NCBI GenBank assembly: GCA_028875575.1
Contig: JAPPDF010000073.1
Span: forward strand, 1-64,000
Direction: 5' to 3'
DNA length: 64,000 nucleotides
Origin: Acidobacteriota bacterium
GTDB lineage: Bacteria > Acidobacteriota > Terriglobia > Versatilivoradales > Versatilivoraceae
Shown here: positions 1-8,874 of the stretch, in pieces
How positions within the stretch are numbered: the first letter of the stretch is position 1
Layout: every line of letters begins with the position of its first letter
Notes under the pieces: model-generated
What the model was told of the DNA's origin: nothing
The model's input: only the letters and a program-made list of their open reading frames with translations
The model's database searches: none
Made by a program: the position numbers and the translations under genes

Positions 1-148
1 TGAGGGGGAGTCGCAGAAGCCGAGCCGCAGGCGAAGGCTGATGCGGAGGGGGGCAATCGCGGCGCCACAAAGCAGCGCCGAATGGCGAAGGCTGATGCGG
101 TGGGGGGCATGACTCGGCTCCGGATCGTGCGAGAGGACGGCCTGCCCC
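1..148. repeat. Dispersed intergenic repeat, family R1, copy 1
   Basis: This non-coding stretch runs up to the stop codon of the first gene. It is an imperfect reverse complement of about 55825-55965. Both copies hold a near-exact 19-base unit twice (here about 28-46 and 82-100), a G-rich AGGGGGAGTCGC tract and a GACTCGGCTCC-like end. By eye the match is roughly 85-90 percent. No open frame is conserved, so this is probably a non-autonomous intergenic repeat. Its left end may lie outside the window. Confidence 0.75.
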
Positions 149-156
149 GGTATCGG

Positions 157-1671
157 CTACTTCCGAGACCGAAAAAGCCGAAACACCAGTTCACTGGGGG
201 GCTGGCCGGGACCGCCCACCAGCCGGCTGGCGAGTTGGCCCGCCAGAAGCGTCGTACACACCCCGATGGGCGCATACCAGAGAAAGGAAACACTCGAGTA
301 GAAGATGAACCCGGCCGTGGTCACGGTTCCCAGGAGCAGCCCCAGGAAGGCGCCCCTGGACTCGGTCGTGCGGGTGAGCATTCCCAGCAGAAAAACCCCC
401 AGCATGGGGCCGGTGAAGCTGTCTACAATGGTGGCGGCGATTTCCACGATAGAACCCAGCTGCCCCACGTAACAGGCCAGCACGGTGACCAGGACTCCCA
501 GGCCCAGGGTCAGCAGGCGCGAGAACGCCAATTCCACCGAACCCGGACCGGGCAACCAGGGCGAAATCCAGGCCAGAGACCAGCCGAACCGCTTGACGAA
601 ATCGTTCATGATGGCCGTGGTCACCGAATTAAGCCCCGAATCGATTGACGACATGGCCGCCGCCAGGATGGCCGCGATCATGATCCCCCGCAATCCGGCC
701 GGCATCTGGCTGGCGATGAAATAGGGAAAGACCCGGTCTCCCTGGATGTCGGCCGGCAACTGACCCGGATTGAGATGGTAGAAGGCGAACAGGCCCAGTC
801 CGATCGAGATCATCATCAGCCCCAGGGGGAATCCTCCGCCCATGTTCATGAGAAAGGACTTCTGCATCACCTTGAGGGAGCGGGCCGACAGGTATCGCTG
901 CACGCTGACCTGGTCGGTGCCGTAGGTTCCCAGGTGAGCCACCAGTCCGCTCAGGAAGGCTCCCCAGGTGGTGATCCGAACGGTCGGGTCCAGCGACCAA
1001 TCCAGGACTCGCGTTCTCCCCCCGGCTTCGGCAATGGTCCAGATTCCGGAAATCCCTCCAACCGCGGAACTCACCACCCACAGGGCCAGGATCGACCCGC
1101 AAAACAGCACGAAGAACTGGACCACGTCGGTCCAGATCACGGCTCGCATGCCGCCCAGGACGGTGTAGAGGGTGGCCACCACGCCCACCGCCACGATGGT
1201 TTCTATCAAGGCGAATCCGGTGACCGTGTGCAGCACCAGGGAGGGAACGTAAATGGCGGTGCCCATCCAGAGGATCCGCCACAGGATGAAGACGCTGCTG
1301 GCCAGAGACCGTACGGTGACGCTGAAGCGCTTTTCCAGGTACTCGTAGGCCGTGTAGACCTTGAGACGATGGTAGAAGGGCATGAACACGAAGATGACGA
1401 CTACGGCGGAGGGAAAGGCGGCCAGCATCTGCACCGCGAACTCGGCGCCATGAGTGAAGTACTCCGACGGAGTCCCCATGTAGCTGATGGCGCTGTAGAG
1501 GCTGGCGATGGTGGATATGCCCAGGGGAAACCATCCCATGGAACGGCCGGCCAGGAAGTATTCACGGGTATCTTTCTGTCCCCTGCCCACCCAGACACCG
1601 ATAGAGACCATGACCAGGAGATAGGCGAACAGCAGAAGGTAATCCAGGAAGGAAAACGGAGACACGGGCAT
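157..1671 (-). CDS. Sodium:solute symporter (SSS family), paralog 1
   Basis: A 504-residue inner-membrane protein with about 13 hydrophobic helices, the usual size and layout of SSS (LeuT-fold) symporters, which use a Na+ gradient to import sugars, polyols, organic acids or amino acids. The conserved N-terminal segment AGRSMGWFPLGIS (residues 41-53) follows a charged loop, as in the family. It closely resembles the next gene (residues 25-55 are nearly identical), so the two are tandem duplicates with possibly different substrates. It is the last gene of a long minus-strand catabolic block and probably imports a substrate for it. The substrate cannot be read from the sequence. The stop lies next to repeat R1. 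Confidence 0.93.
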   Translation of the reverse strand: MPVSPFSFLDYLLLFAYLLVMVSIGVWVGRGQKDTREYFLAGRSMGWFPLGISTIASLYSAISYMGTPSEYFTHGAEFAVQMLAAFPSAVVVIFVFMPFYHRLKVYTAYEYLEKRFSVTVRSLASSVFILWRILWMGTAIYVPSLVLHTVTGFALIETIVAVGVVATLYTVLGGMRAVIWTDVVQFFVLFCGSILALWVVSSAVGGISGIWTIAEAGGRTRVLDWSLDPTVRITTWGAFLSGLVAHLGTYGTDQVSVQRYLSARSLKVMQKSFLMNMGGGFPLGLMMISIGLGLFAFYHLNPGQLPADIQGDRVFPYFIASQMPAGLRGIMIAAILAAAMSSIDSGLNSVTTAIMNDFVKRFGWSLAWISPWLPGPGSVELAFSRLLTLGLGVLVTVLACYVGQLGSIVEIAATIVDSFTGPMLGVFLLGMLTRTTESRGAFLGLLLGTVTTAGFIFYSSVSFLWYAPIGVCTTLLAGQLASRLVGGPGQPPSELVFRLFRSRK

Positions 1672-1746
1672 GGATGTCTTGTCCGAGACGATCCTGTTTT
1701 TGCTCTGATTCAGCCGCCCCGTCGTGTGGGGCGGGCCCGTGGCTAT

Positions 1747-3270
1747 TTAGAACCCGGGGATCCGGTAGACCAGGTCGGTGCGCCTGGTCGGGGGGCTCCC
1801 CTGCGCCATGCTGATGGCGTAGCCGACCACCAGGGTGGTGGCCAAGCCCACGGTGCCGTACCAGAGGAATGAGACAGTGGAATAGAAGATGAAATAGCTG
1901 GTGACCAGGCTTCCCACCAGCAGGCCCCAGAAGGCTCCCTGAGAATCGCATTTGCGGGTCAGCATTCCGAGCAGAAAGACGGCCGCCATGGGACCCGCAA
2001 AGCTGTTGACCAACTTGTTGGTGATCTCGATGATGGACCCCAGCCCACCCACGAAGCAGGCCAGCACGGTAACCGCCACACCCAGGCCCAGGGTCAACAG
2101 GCGGGAGAGCTTCAATTCCCTGGCGGCCACCTCAAGGGGCGCCTCTCCGGGAGACCATCTCATGATCCACCCGGGCTTCCAGTTGAATCTCTTGAAGAAA
2201 TCGGTGATCAGGGCGGTGGTGCAGGAATTCAATCCGGAGTCGATGGACGACATGGCGGCCGCCAGGATGGCGGCAATCATCATGCCCCGGAGTCCAATGG
2301 GCATCTGGGTGGCGATGAAATAGGGAAAGACCCGATCGCCCTGAATCGCATCGGGCAAATTCTGCGGGTTGGTGGCGTAGTAGGCGAACAGTCCCAACCC
2401 GATCAGGATGATGAACCCCTTCATGACCAGGCCCGCACCCATGTTCAGGATGTAGGACTTCTGCATGATCGGAAGCGACCTGGCGGTCAGATATCGCTGC
2501 ACACTGACCTGGTCGGCGCCATACATGCCGATGTGACCCACCAGCGACCCCATCACCGCTCCCCAGGTAGTCACTCTGATAGTGGGGTCCAGGGACCAGT
2601 CGAACAGACGGGTCCTGCCTCCCTGCTCGGCGAGCCTCCAGATTTCGCCCGTTCCCCCCGCATCCATTCCGATAATCCAAACGGCCAGCACCGAACCACC
2701 GATCAAAATGAAGAACTGGCAGACGTCAGTCCAGATGACCGCCCGCATGCCGCCGGCCACGGTGTAGAGCGTGGCCGCGATGCCGACCCCCAGGATGGTC
2801 TCCAGCAGGGGCATGCCGGTGACGGTGTGAAGCACCAGGGCCGGCACGTAAGTGGCCGTGCCCATCCACAGAATCCTCCAGAAGACGAACACTGCGCTGG
2901 CCAAGGTACGGACCTTCAGGTCGAATCGCTCCTCCAGGTATTCGTAGGCCGTGTAGACCTGGAGCCGGTGGTAGAATGGCATGAAGACATACATCACCAC
3001 CGGAACCACCAGCACGATCGAGAGGGTCTGGCTGGCCATCTCCAGGCCATGGGTATAGTACTCCGCGGGCGCCCCCATGTAGGTGATGGCACTGTAGAGG
3101 CTGGCCAGGGTGGAGATGCCGACCGGAAACCAGCCCATGGAGCGGCCGGCCAGAAAGTATTCCTTGGTGTCTTTCTGACCGCGGCCGACCCAAACGCCGA
3201 TGGCGACCACCAGAACCAGGTAGGTGGTCAGAGCCACGTAGTCCAGCGCTGAAAAAACTGAGGTGTTCAC
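1747..3270 (-). CDS. Sodium:solute symporter (SSS family), paralog 2
   Basis: A 507-residue polytopic membrane protein of the SSS family, with about 13 predicted helices. The same AGRSMGWFP segment is present near residues 40-50, as in the neighbour 75 bases downstream, and the two align end to end. Paired SSS transporters beside Gfo/Idh/MocA dehydrogenases and TIM-barrel isomerases fit uptake of sugar- or polyol-like compounds. It starts at an ATG 60 bases after the DUF1932 dehydrogenase stop and could be co-transcribed with it. The coupling ion is inferred from the family. Confidence 0.93.
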   Translation of the reverse strand: MNTSVFSALDYVALTTYLVLVVAIGVWVGRGQKDTKEYFLAGRSMGWFPVGISTLASLYSAITYMGAPAEYYTHGLEMASQTLSIVLVVPVVMYVFMPFYHRLQVYTAYEYLEERFDLKVRTLASAVFVFWRILWMGTATYVPALVLHTVTGMPLLETILGVGIAATLYTVAGGMRAVIWTDVCQFFILIGGSVLAVWIIGMDAGGTGEIWRLAEQGGRTRLFDWSLDPTIRVTTWGAVMGSLVGHIGMYGADQVSVQRYLTARSLPIMQKSYILNMGAGLVMKGFIILIGLGLFAYYATNPQNLPDAIQGDRVFPYFIATQMPIGLRGMMIAAILAAAMSSIDSGLNSCTTALITDFFKRFNWKPGWIMRWSPGEAPLEVAARELKLSRLLTLGLGVAVTVLACFVGGLGSIIEITNKLVNSFAGPMAAVFLLGMLTRKCDSQGAFWGLLVGSLVTSYFIFYSTVSFLWYGTVGLATTLVVGYAISMAQGSPPTRRTDLVYRIPGF

Positions 3271-3330
3271 GGATTTCCCCAGAGAAATTGAGCTACGACA
3301 CCGGTGAGCGGTCGGCAGCTGCAGACCGGA

Positions 3331-4215
3331 TCAGGGCTTGGGCTTCAAGCTTTCGGCCAGTTTGGATACGGTTTGCGGGAGCGTTCGGTCCCGATCCAAC
3401 GTATCCGTTCGCTCCCCTCCCAAGTCGCTCTCCGCGATCATTCTGAAGACCTCAGCCGCCCCGGAGTGGATGTCCGGGGTGACACCGACGCTCCCGAAGG
3501 TTCGGGCAATCTCCTCCATTTCGGCGATCCAGCGGAAGGCCTTGGCCGGCACCCGCCTGACCTGCTCCATGGCCTTGAGCTTCTGGCCCTGGCTGTAGGC
3601 AAGCTCCGACCTCAGCTCGTCCGAGAGCCCCAGAGCCTCGGCGCTGGTGAGCACGGCCGCGTGAAGCGCCAGGGTTCCCTTGGTGAGCCCGGCATAGCAC
3701 ATCTTGATGGCCGAAGCCCGTCCAATCTGGCTGCCGATCCACTTGACGGCAATCCCTCGACCATCGAGCTGACCCATGGCATCCGCATTGGAGCCGGAGA
3801 CATAAAAGCGGGGAGGCTGCCCCTGCCCAGGAGGAGGGCCGATGATGGAGGCGTCCAGATAGCGACCGCCGGCCGCGGAGATGATGCCTTGGATCCGACT
3901 GGAGGTCGCCGGGGAGATCGCGTTGCAGTCGGCAAAAACCGGGCGGCAGCCGGTGTTGCTCACGGCCTTGGCCACTGCTTCGGCCAGCGCCACCGCTGCC
4001 TCGGGCACCAGAATGGAAAGAATGAGGTCGGCCTGCTCTGCCAGCGCTTCCAGGCTGGGCACGGTCCTGAACCCAGCAAGCTCCGCCATCCGGCAGGTGC
4101 GAGGGCTGCGGCCCGACAGGCAGGTCATCACCTCCAGGCCACTGGCCCGAAACTCCCGTCCCACGGCATGGCCCATGTCTCCGGGACTCAGAATGGCAAT
4201 GCGTTGGATCTGCAG
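3331..4215 (-). CDS. NAD(P)-dependent dehydrogenase with DUF1932 domain, apparent CTG start
   Basis: A soluble 6-phosphogluconate/3-hydroxyisobutyrate-dehydrogenase-like protein. The N terminus is a Rossmann fold (IAILSPGDMGHAVG, a variant of GxGxMG), and the C-terminal third is the DUF1932 helical domain with the conserved KMCYAGLTKG stretch. Domain length gives about 295 residues. The reading frame stays open far upstream, but that part is antisense-like sequence overlapping the preceding gene. No ATG, GTG or TTG lies at the domain boundary. The best start is CTG at 4215, preceded by AGGGGG at a 7-base spacing and 12 bases after the upstream stop. The substrate is unknown, and the context suggests a hydroxy acid or sugar acid. 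Confidence 0.82.
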   Translation of the reverse strand: MQIQRIAILSPGDMGHAVGREFRASGLEVMTCLSGRSPRTCRMAELAGFRTVPSLEALAEQADLILSILVPEAAVALAEAVAKAVSNTGCRPVFADCNAISPATSSRIQGIISAAGGRYLDASIIGPPPGQGQPPRFYVSGSNADAMGQLDGRGIAVKWIGSQIGRASAIKMCYAGLTKGTLALHAAVLTSAEALGLSDELRSELAYSQGQKLKAMEQVRRVPAKAFRWIAEMEEIARTFGSVGVTPDIHSGAAEVFRMIAESDLGGERTDTLDRDRTLPQTVSKLAESLKPKP

Positions 4216-4226
4216 CGGAACGCCCC

Positions 4227-5261
4227 CTAGAGTTCCACCGGTCGGCCTTCCCGGGCCGACCGATTGAGCGCCGTGATGGCAGCCACGTTGGCGCGGCTGT
4301 CTTCCAGGGTAACCACCGGATCGGCGCCGTCCAGAACGGTGGCCGCCATGGATTCGACTTCGTCCTGATAGGCGTTGACGTCGGCGAAGACCCTCCTCTC
4401 GGTCCTGCGATTGTCGAGGCCGTCGCCGAAGGTGGAAGACTCCTTGATTCCGGCCTCGCTGACCAGGCGCACGGTGGCCGGCTGATTCTCGCGATTGACC
4501 CAGGGAAGATCCAGATGGAGATACCCGGCGGTTCCGAGCAGGTCGGCGTCGACCTGGGTGAATGAAGCAAAGCTGGAGAAGAAGTGAAAGAAGGTTCCTT
4601 TCGGAAATCTCAGATGGCCTGAAAAACTCAGGTCGATTCCGGTGGGTCCGGTGACTTCGACGGCACGAACCTCCACCGGTTCGGCCTGTAGCACGGTACG
4701 GGCGAAGCTGACGCAATAGCTGCCCAGGTCCCAGACCGATCCGCCGCCCATGGCGGGGTCCAGGCGGATGTCCCCGGGACGTTCCAGGGTGAAGGTAAAT
4801 AGGCCGCGGCCCATGCGAACCTCACCGATGGCGCCCTGAGCGATCAGGTCGCGCACATAGGAAGTTTGGGAGTGAAACCGCATCATGGTGGCTTCCTGGA
4901 TGGTGACTCCGCAACGGCCGGCGGCCTCCAGGAGCTGGTCCACCTCTTCGACGGACAGGGCCAGCGGCTTTTCACAGAGCACGTGCTTTCCGGCTTCGGC
5001 GCAACGGAGAGACCACTCGGTGTGCAGCCCGTTGGGCAGAGAAATGTAGACCACGTCAATGTCGGGATCCGCCAACATCTCTTCATAGCTGCCGTAGGCC
5101 TTGGAAATGCCGTGTTCTTCGGCATAGCGATCGGCCGTATCCTGACTGCGGCTGGCTACCGCGATCAGCTTGTTTCGTTCCGACCGCTTCAGGCAGGGGA
5201 TCAAGCGCTCATTGATACGGGCCGTGCTCAACAGGCCCCAGCGGGCTCGTTTATCGCCCAT
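4227..5261 (-). CDS. Gfo/Idh/MocA family oxidoreductase
   Basis: A 344-residue soluble NAD(P)-dependent dehydrogenase. It has an N-terminal Rossmann domain (about 1-120) carrying the family motif CEKPLAL at residues 96-102, whose lysine is catalytic, and a C-terminal alpha/beta domain that binds the sugar or polyol. The start matches the family (WGLLSTARIN near residue 8, the usual WGIIGTG position, with a divergent glycine motif). It is shorter than the two following Gfo/Idh proteins and belongs to another subgroup. The 12-base gap to the next gene suggests translational coupling. The likely role is oxidation or reduction of a ring hydroxyl. Confidence 0.9.
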   Translation of the reverse strand: MGDKRARWGLLSTARINERLIPCLKRSERNKLIAVASRSQDTADRYAEEHGISKAYGSYEEMLADPDIDVVYISLPNGLHTEWSLRCAEAGKHVLCEKPLALSVEEVDQLLEAAGRCGVTIQEATMMRFHSQTSYVRDLIAQGAIGEVRMGRGLFTFTLERPGDIRLDPAMGGGSVWDLGSYCVSFARTVLQAEPVEVRAVEVTGPTGIDLSFSGHLRFPKGTFFHFFSSFASFTQVDADLLGTAGYLHLDLPWVNRENQPATVRLVSEAGIKESSTFGDGLDNRRTERRVFADVNAYQDEVESMAATVLDGADPVVTLEDSRANVAAITALNRSAREGRPVEL

Positions 5262-5341
5262 CCGTATACCTCACTAAGTATTTGTTAAATAAGGAGAGTA
5301 GATAATCACTGTTCATGTAGTTTCTTAGATAACTGGTCTGG

Positions 5342-6520
5342 TCAGTCCCGTCTAAGACTTCGGACCTCTTCCCAGCATTGGGACTTCCAGGATCGCTGCA
5401 TGGCCTCCTGGACCTCGGCCACGGCCAGGGCTTCCCTGAATCCCGGCTCCCCCTGCTTTCGGCTGGCCACCGAGTTGAGGAACTCCACCGCCTCGATCAA
5501 CTTGAGGTCATCGTAGCTCATGCTGATGGCCGGACCGGAGTAGAACTGCACGTAGGAGGGATGGTCGGGACTACTTTGAATCACGGTGGTCCCGTCACGC
5601 TCGGTGGCGCTGTCGGGCAGATGGAGCTGAAGCTCATTCATGCGCTCGAAGTCCCACTTCAATGCTCCCCGGGTTCCGTTCAGCTCAAAGGCCATTTCAC
5701 AGCCGGGCCCCTTGATCACCCGGCAGGCTTCGAAGGTCCCCCGGGCTCCGTTGCCGAACTCGACCAGCGCGCTCACGTAGTCTTCGTTGGTGACCGGCCC
5801 CTTGGGGTCATCGGCCGAGCCTGTGGAAAAGTGGGTGCCGGACCCCTTGGGGACCAGAGGGCGTTCGGTGATGAATGTGTGGCTGGTGCTGGTCAGGCGC
5901 TTCACCGGTCCGACTATGGAGTGGGCCATGTCGGCCACGTGGGAAATGAGGTCGCCCAGGGTGCCGGTGCCCGACCATTCCTTCTGAAATCGCCAGGAGA
6001 GAACTCCATTGGGATCCCTGCCGTAACCCACCAGAAAACGACCGCGATAGTGGGTCACCTCCCCAAGCTTGCCCTCCTGAACGAGCTTGCGGGCGTATTG
6101 GACCAGCGGGGCCCAGCGGTAGTTGTAACCGACCCAGCTGATGACGTTGGCCCGGCGCGCGATCCCCTCGATTTCGGCAGTCTGCAGTGGCCCCATGCCC
6201 ACCGGCTTCTCGCAGAAAATGTCCTTGCCGGCCGCCGCGGCCGCGCTCACGACCTCCAGGTGCAGGTGGTTGGGCGAGGCGACGCTGATGGCCTGAACGG
6301 AGTCGTTTTCGATGACCTCTGTCCAGTCGGTGGTCCGCTGCTCGAATCCGAAGCGTTCCTGTCCGTCCCTGGCCCGCGCTTCCACTTCGTCGGCGCAGAT
6401 GACCAGGCGGGGACGAATCCCCGTGTCCCGGAACCGATCCGCCACCTGGCCATAGACGCGGCTGTGCACGTTACCGACCCAGCCCATGCCGATGACTCCA
6501 ATACCGATTTCATGTGCCAT
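5342..6520 (-). CDS. Gfo/Idh/MocA family oxidoreductase, paralog A
   Basis: A 392-residue NAD(P)-dependent sugar or polyol dehydrogenase. The Rossmann motif GMGWVG is at residues 11-16 and CEKPVG at 103-108, followed by YNYRWAP and the C-terminal substrate domain. The start is taken at ATG 6520, five bases after AGGAG, rather than the GTG just upstream. It aligns along its length with the next gene (6665-7813), sharing [17 protein letters not shown] or FNYRWAP, SWRF and FEACRVI. The two are a duplicated pair that may act on related substrates or as subunits. A repeat-filled gap separates them. Confidence 0.92.
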   Translation of the reverse strand: MAHEIGIGVIGMGWVGNVHSRVYGQVADRFRDTGIRPRLVICADEVEARARDGQERFGFEQRTTDWTEVIENDSVQAISVASPNHLHLEVVSAAAAAGKDIFCEKPVGMGPLQTAEIEGIARRANVISWVGYNYRWAPLVQYARKLVQEGKLGEVTHYRGRFLVGYGRDPNGVLSWRFQKEWSGTGTLGDLISHVADMAHSIVGPVKRLTSTSHTFITERPLVPKGSGTHFSTGSADDPKGPVTNEDYVSALVEFGNGARGTFEACRVIKGPGCEMAFELNGTRGALKWDFERMNELQLHLPDSATERDGTTVIQSSPDHPSYVQFYSGPAISMSYDDLKLIEAVEFLNSVASRKQGEPGFREALAVAEVQEAMQRSWKSQCWEEVRSLRRD

Positions 6521-6537
6521 CACGACTCCTTACATGC

Positions 6538-6683
6538 AGTGGATAGTGGATAGTGGTCAGTGGTCAGCCGCTCCTCCGCCCTGGCGGGCGGATCATACTA
6601 GAGTGAAACAGGTTTGTGTCAGTTGCTGAACGCGTCGATTAATTAGCTATCCACTAATCACTGATCACTGACCACTGACCACT
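6538..6683. repeat. Inverted low-complexity repeat (AGTGGTCAGTGG arms)
   Basis: The left arm (about 6538-6567) is built from AGTGGATAGTGG and GGTCAGTGGTCAG. The right arm (about 6650-6682) is its reverse complement, so the region could fold into a long imperfect hairpin. The right arm overlaps the 3' end of the oxidoreductase gene at 6665, and its last codons (VVSGQ and stop) are written in repeat sequence. A copy of repeat family R2 lies in the loop. Confidence 0.75.
6571..6612 (+). repeat. Dispersed repeat family R2, copy A
   Basis: A CCGCCCTG..GGGCGGATCATAC core followed by AGTGAAACAGG. Similar elements occur at 49489-49530 and, inverted, at 56155-56197, with a weaker match at 40508-40553. 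The core CCGCCCTggcGGGCGG is a small palindrome. All copies are intergenic. Confidence 0.7.
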
Positions 6684-7813
6684 TCCTCCCACTGATTCGA
6701 CTCCCAGGAACGCTCCACCGCCGTATGCACGGCAGCCACCGCGGCGGCTTCCCGAACGCCCGGTGTCGCCTGCTTTTCCTCCAGAATCGACTTGACGAAA
6801 CGGGAGGCCTCGATGGTTTTCAGGTCCTCGTATCCCAGGCTGGTACCCTGTCCCGGATTGAAGTGCCCGTGAAACGGATATTCGGGGTTGCTGAACAAGC
6901 GGGTATAACCCTGCCGGAGCGGTTCCCTTCCCGGATTCACATAGACCTGCAGCTCGTTCATTCGCTCGAAATCCCAGACAACCGAGCCGGTGGTGCCATT
7001 CACCTCGAATTTCAACTCCTGTTGCGGACCGGTGATGACGCGGCAGGCTTCGAAGCTTCCCCGGGCGTCGTTCTCGAACTGAACCAGGCCCCCCACATAG
7101 TCCTCGTTGGTGACTGTCTGGCGCGGCAGGGGGGGAACCTGTCCGCCCGCCCTGGGGCGGCTACCGATCCAGGTCTTTCGATTGGCCACTACCCGCTTGA
7201 TGGGGCCCACCAGAAAGTGGCCCAGGTCGGTGGTATGCGAGAGCATGTCGTTCAACACGCCGGTCCCGGAGACGGATTGATCGAAGCGCCAGGAAATGGC
7301 TTCCTCCGGATTGCGGGCATAGCCTTCGAAATAGCGGCTGCGGAAATGCGTGATATCACCGAGGTAGCCCGCCCGGATGAGCTGCCTGGCGTATTGAACC
7401 ATGGGCGCCCAACGGTAGTTGAAACCCACCAGGCTCAGGACGCCGGACTCCTCAACCACCCTCTGAATGGCTACCGTCTCCCGCGGAGTCCTGCCAACCG
7501 GCTTCTCGCAGAGGACGTGCTTGCCCGCCCGGGCTGCCGCGCTCACGATGGCCAAGTGGCTGTCATTGGGAGTGGTCACGCTCAGCGCCGCGATCCGATC
7601 GTCCTCGATCAGCGAGGACCAGTCGGTAGTGTGGCCCTCGAATCCGTGCCGGGAGGCTCCTTCCCGAGCCCGCTCGGCTACGGCATCGGCACAGCAGACC
7701 AGACGCACCTCCGCCTCCAGTTCCGGAAAGCGGTCTCTTAGCTGGCGATAGGCCCGGCTGTGGGTGTGTCCCATCCACCCCATGCCGATGACGCCCACAC
7801 CCAATGAGTTCAT
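6665..7813 (-). CDS. Gfo/Idh/MocA family oxidoreductase, paralog B
   Basis: A 382-residue NAD(P)-dependent dehydrogenase closely related to the neighbour at 5342-6520. The Rossmann GMGWMG is at residues 10-15 and CEKPVG at 101-106. FNYRWAP, SWRFDQSVSGTG and FEACRVITGP follow as in the paralog. The ATG at 7813 lies 10 bases after the upstream isomerase stop, so the two are probably translated together. A TIM-barrel isomerase plus Gfo/Idh dehydrogenase pair is typical of inositol-type or keto-sugar catabolism. The final codons come from a low-complexity repeat, which implies that the natural C terminus was replaced or slightly extended. Confidence 0.92.
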   Translation of the reverse strand: MNSLGVGVIGMGWMGHTHSRAYRQLRDRFPELEAEVRLVCCADAVAERAREGASRHGFEGHTTDWSSLIEDDRIAALSVTTPNDSHLAIVSAAARAGKHVLCEKPVGRTPRETVAIQRVVEESGVLSLVGFNYRWAPMVQYARQLIRAGYLGDITHFRSRYFEGYARNPEEAISWRFDQSVSGTGVLNDMLSHTTDLGHFLVGPIKRVVANRKTWIGSRPRAGGQVPPLPRQTVTNEDYVGGLVQFENDARGSFEACRVITGPQQELKFEVNGTTGSVVWDFERMNELQVYVNPGREPLRQGYTRLFSNPEYPFHGHFNPGQGTSLGYEDLKTIEASRFVKSILEEKQATPGVREAAAVAAVHTAVERSWESNQWEEVVSGQ

Positions 7814-7823
7814 GGTAGCCCGA

Positions 7824-8792
7824 CTATAGCCAGGGTGGGTTTTCCTCGGGCATGGTCCTGATGAGGAGAGGCTTGAGGAACTCGACGCTCTTGATGATGC
7901 CTTCCGGCGCGCTCATCAGGGAATCCTCGTGCTCGATGCTCAGGACGCCATCGTAACCGACCGATCGCAAGGCGCTGAGGAATTCGCGCCACCACAGCTC
8001 TCCGTGGCCGAACCCCAGGGTCCGGTATCCCCAGGACCTCTCCAGCACCAGGTGCATGGGCGTCAGGTCTATTCCGCCGCTCAAGGCCATCTTGTGCCGG
8101 TCGATGCGGGTGTCCTTGGCATGCACGTGGAAAACGAAGTCGGGACCCAGGTTCTGAACCACCCAGCTCGGTTCCATCCCCTGGTAGAACAGGTGGCTGG
8201 GATCCAGGTTGGCCCCCACCGAGGGACCGGCGATCTCGCGCAGCCGCAGCAGCCCGGGGGTGTTGAAGACCGACTGCCCGGGGTGCATCTCGATGGCGAC
8301 ACGGACTCCGTGGTCGGCCGCATGCCGGCCAACCTTCTTCCAGAAAGGTGTCAGGACTTCATCCCACTGCCACTCGAGAAGATCCAGGAATTCCTGCTGG
8401 AAGCTGTGGGCCACCCAGTTGGGATAGGGCGTGCCGGAGGGATCGCCCGGGCAGCCGCTCATGGCGACCACCGTATCCACTCCCAACTTGTCAGCCAGGT
8501 CAATGCAATTGAAGAGGTCCTGGCCGTGTTTCGTGCCTCTTTCCGGGTTGGGGTCCACCGGATTCCCGTTGCAGTTCAAGGCGCTCACGACCAGATTGCG
8601 GCTGTCGACGGCAGCCTTGAATTCCGAGCGCGCCCCCGCATCGGACAGCAACAGGTCGGCGTCGCAGTGGGTAGCCTTTGAAAATCCCCCGGTGGCGATT
8701 TCAACGGCTTCGATGCCCTGCTCCACCACCCAATCCAGTGCGGCAGGAAGGGACATGTCGGGAAGTCCGTCGGTAAATAGGCCTATTTTCAT
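7824..8792 (-). CDS. Sugar phosphate isomerase/epimerase-like TIM barrel, copy 1
   Basis: A 322-residue soluble protein of the AP-endonuclease-2 (xylose-isomerase-like) TIM-barrel family. Divalent-metal ligands expected for the fold are visible: E168 in IEMHPG, D197 and H200 in NLDPSHLF, H222 and H224 in HVHAKDT, and E287 in SIEHED. Family members isomerise or epimerise sugars, dehydrate inosose (IolE) or cleave keto-glycosides. The exact reaction here is unknown. A second member is at 10610-11626 with the same motifs and length class. It is followed at 10 bases by a Gfo/Idh dehydrogenase. Confidence 0.9.
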   Translation of the reverse strand: MKIGLFTDGLPDMSLPAALDWVVEQGIEAVEIATGGFSKATHCDADLLLSDAGARSEFKAAVDSRNLVVSALNCNGNPVDPNPERGTKHGQDLFNCIDLADKLGVDTVVAMSGCPGDPSGTPYPNWVAHSFQQEFLDLLEWQWDEVLTPFWKKVGRHAADHGVRVAIEMHPGQSVFNTPGLLRLREIAGPSVGANLDPSHLFYQGMEPSWVVQNLGPDFVFHVHAKDTRIDRHKMALSGGIDLTPMHLVLERSWGYRTLGFGHGELWWREFLSALRSVGYDGVLSIEHEDSLMSAPEGIIKSVEFLKPLLIRTMPEENPPWL

Positions 8793-8874
8793 GTTGGGCT
8801 CCTGGATTGGAATGCTGGTTATGTTCTACTGAACTCATTCAGGGACGGGACATCCTCCCTGCCTGGCCGGCCTC

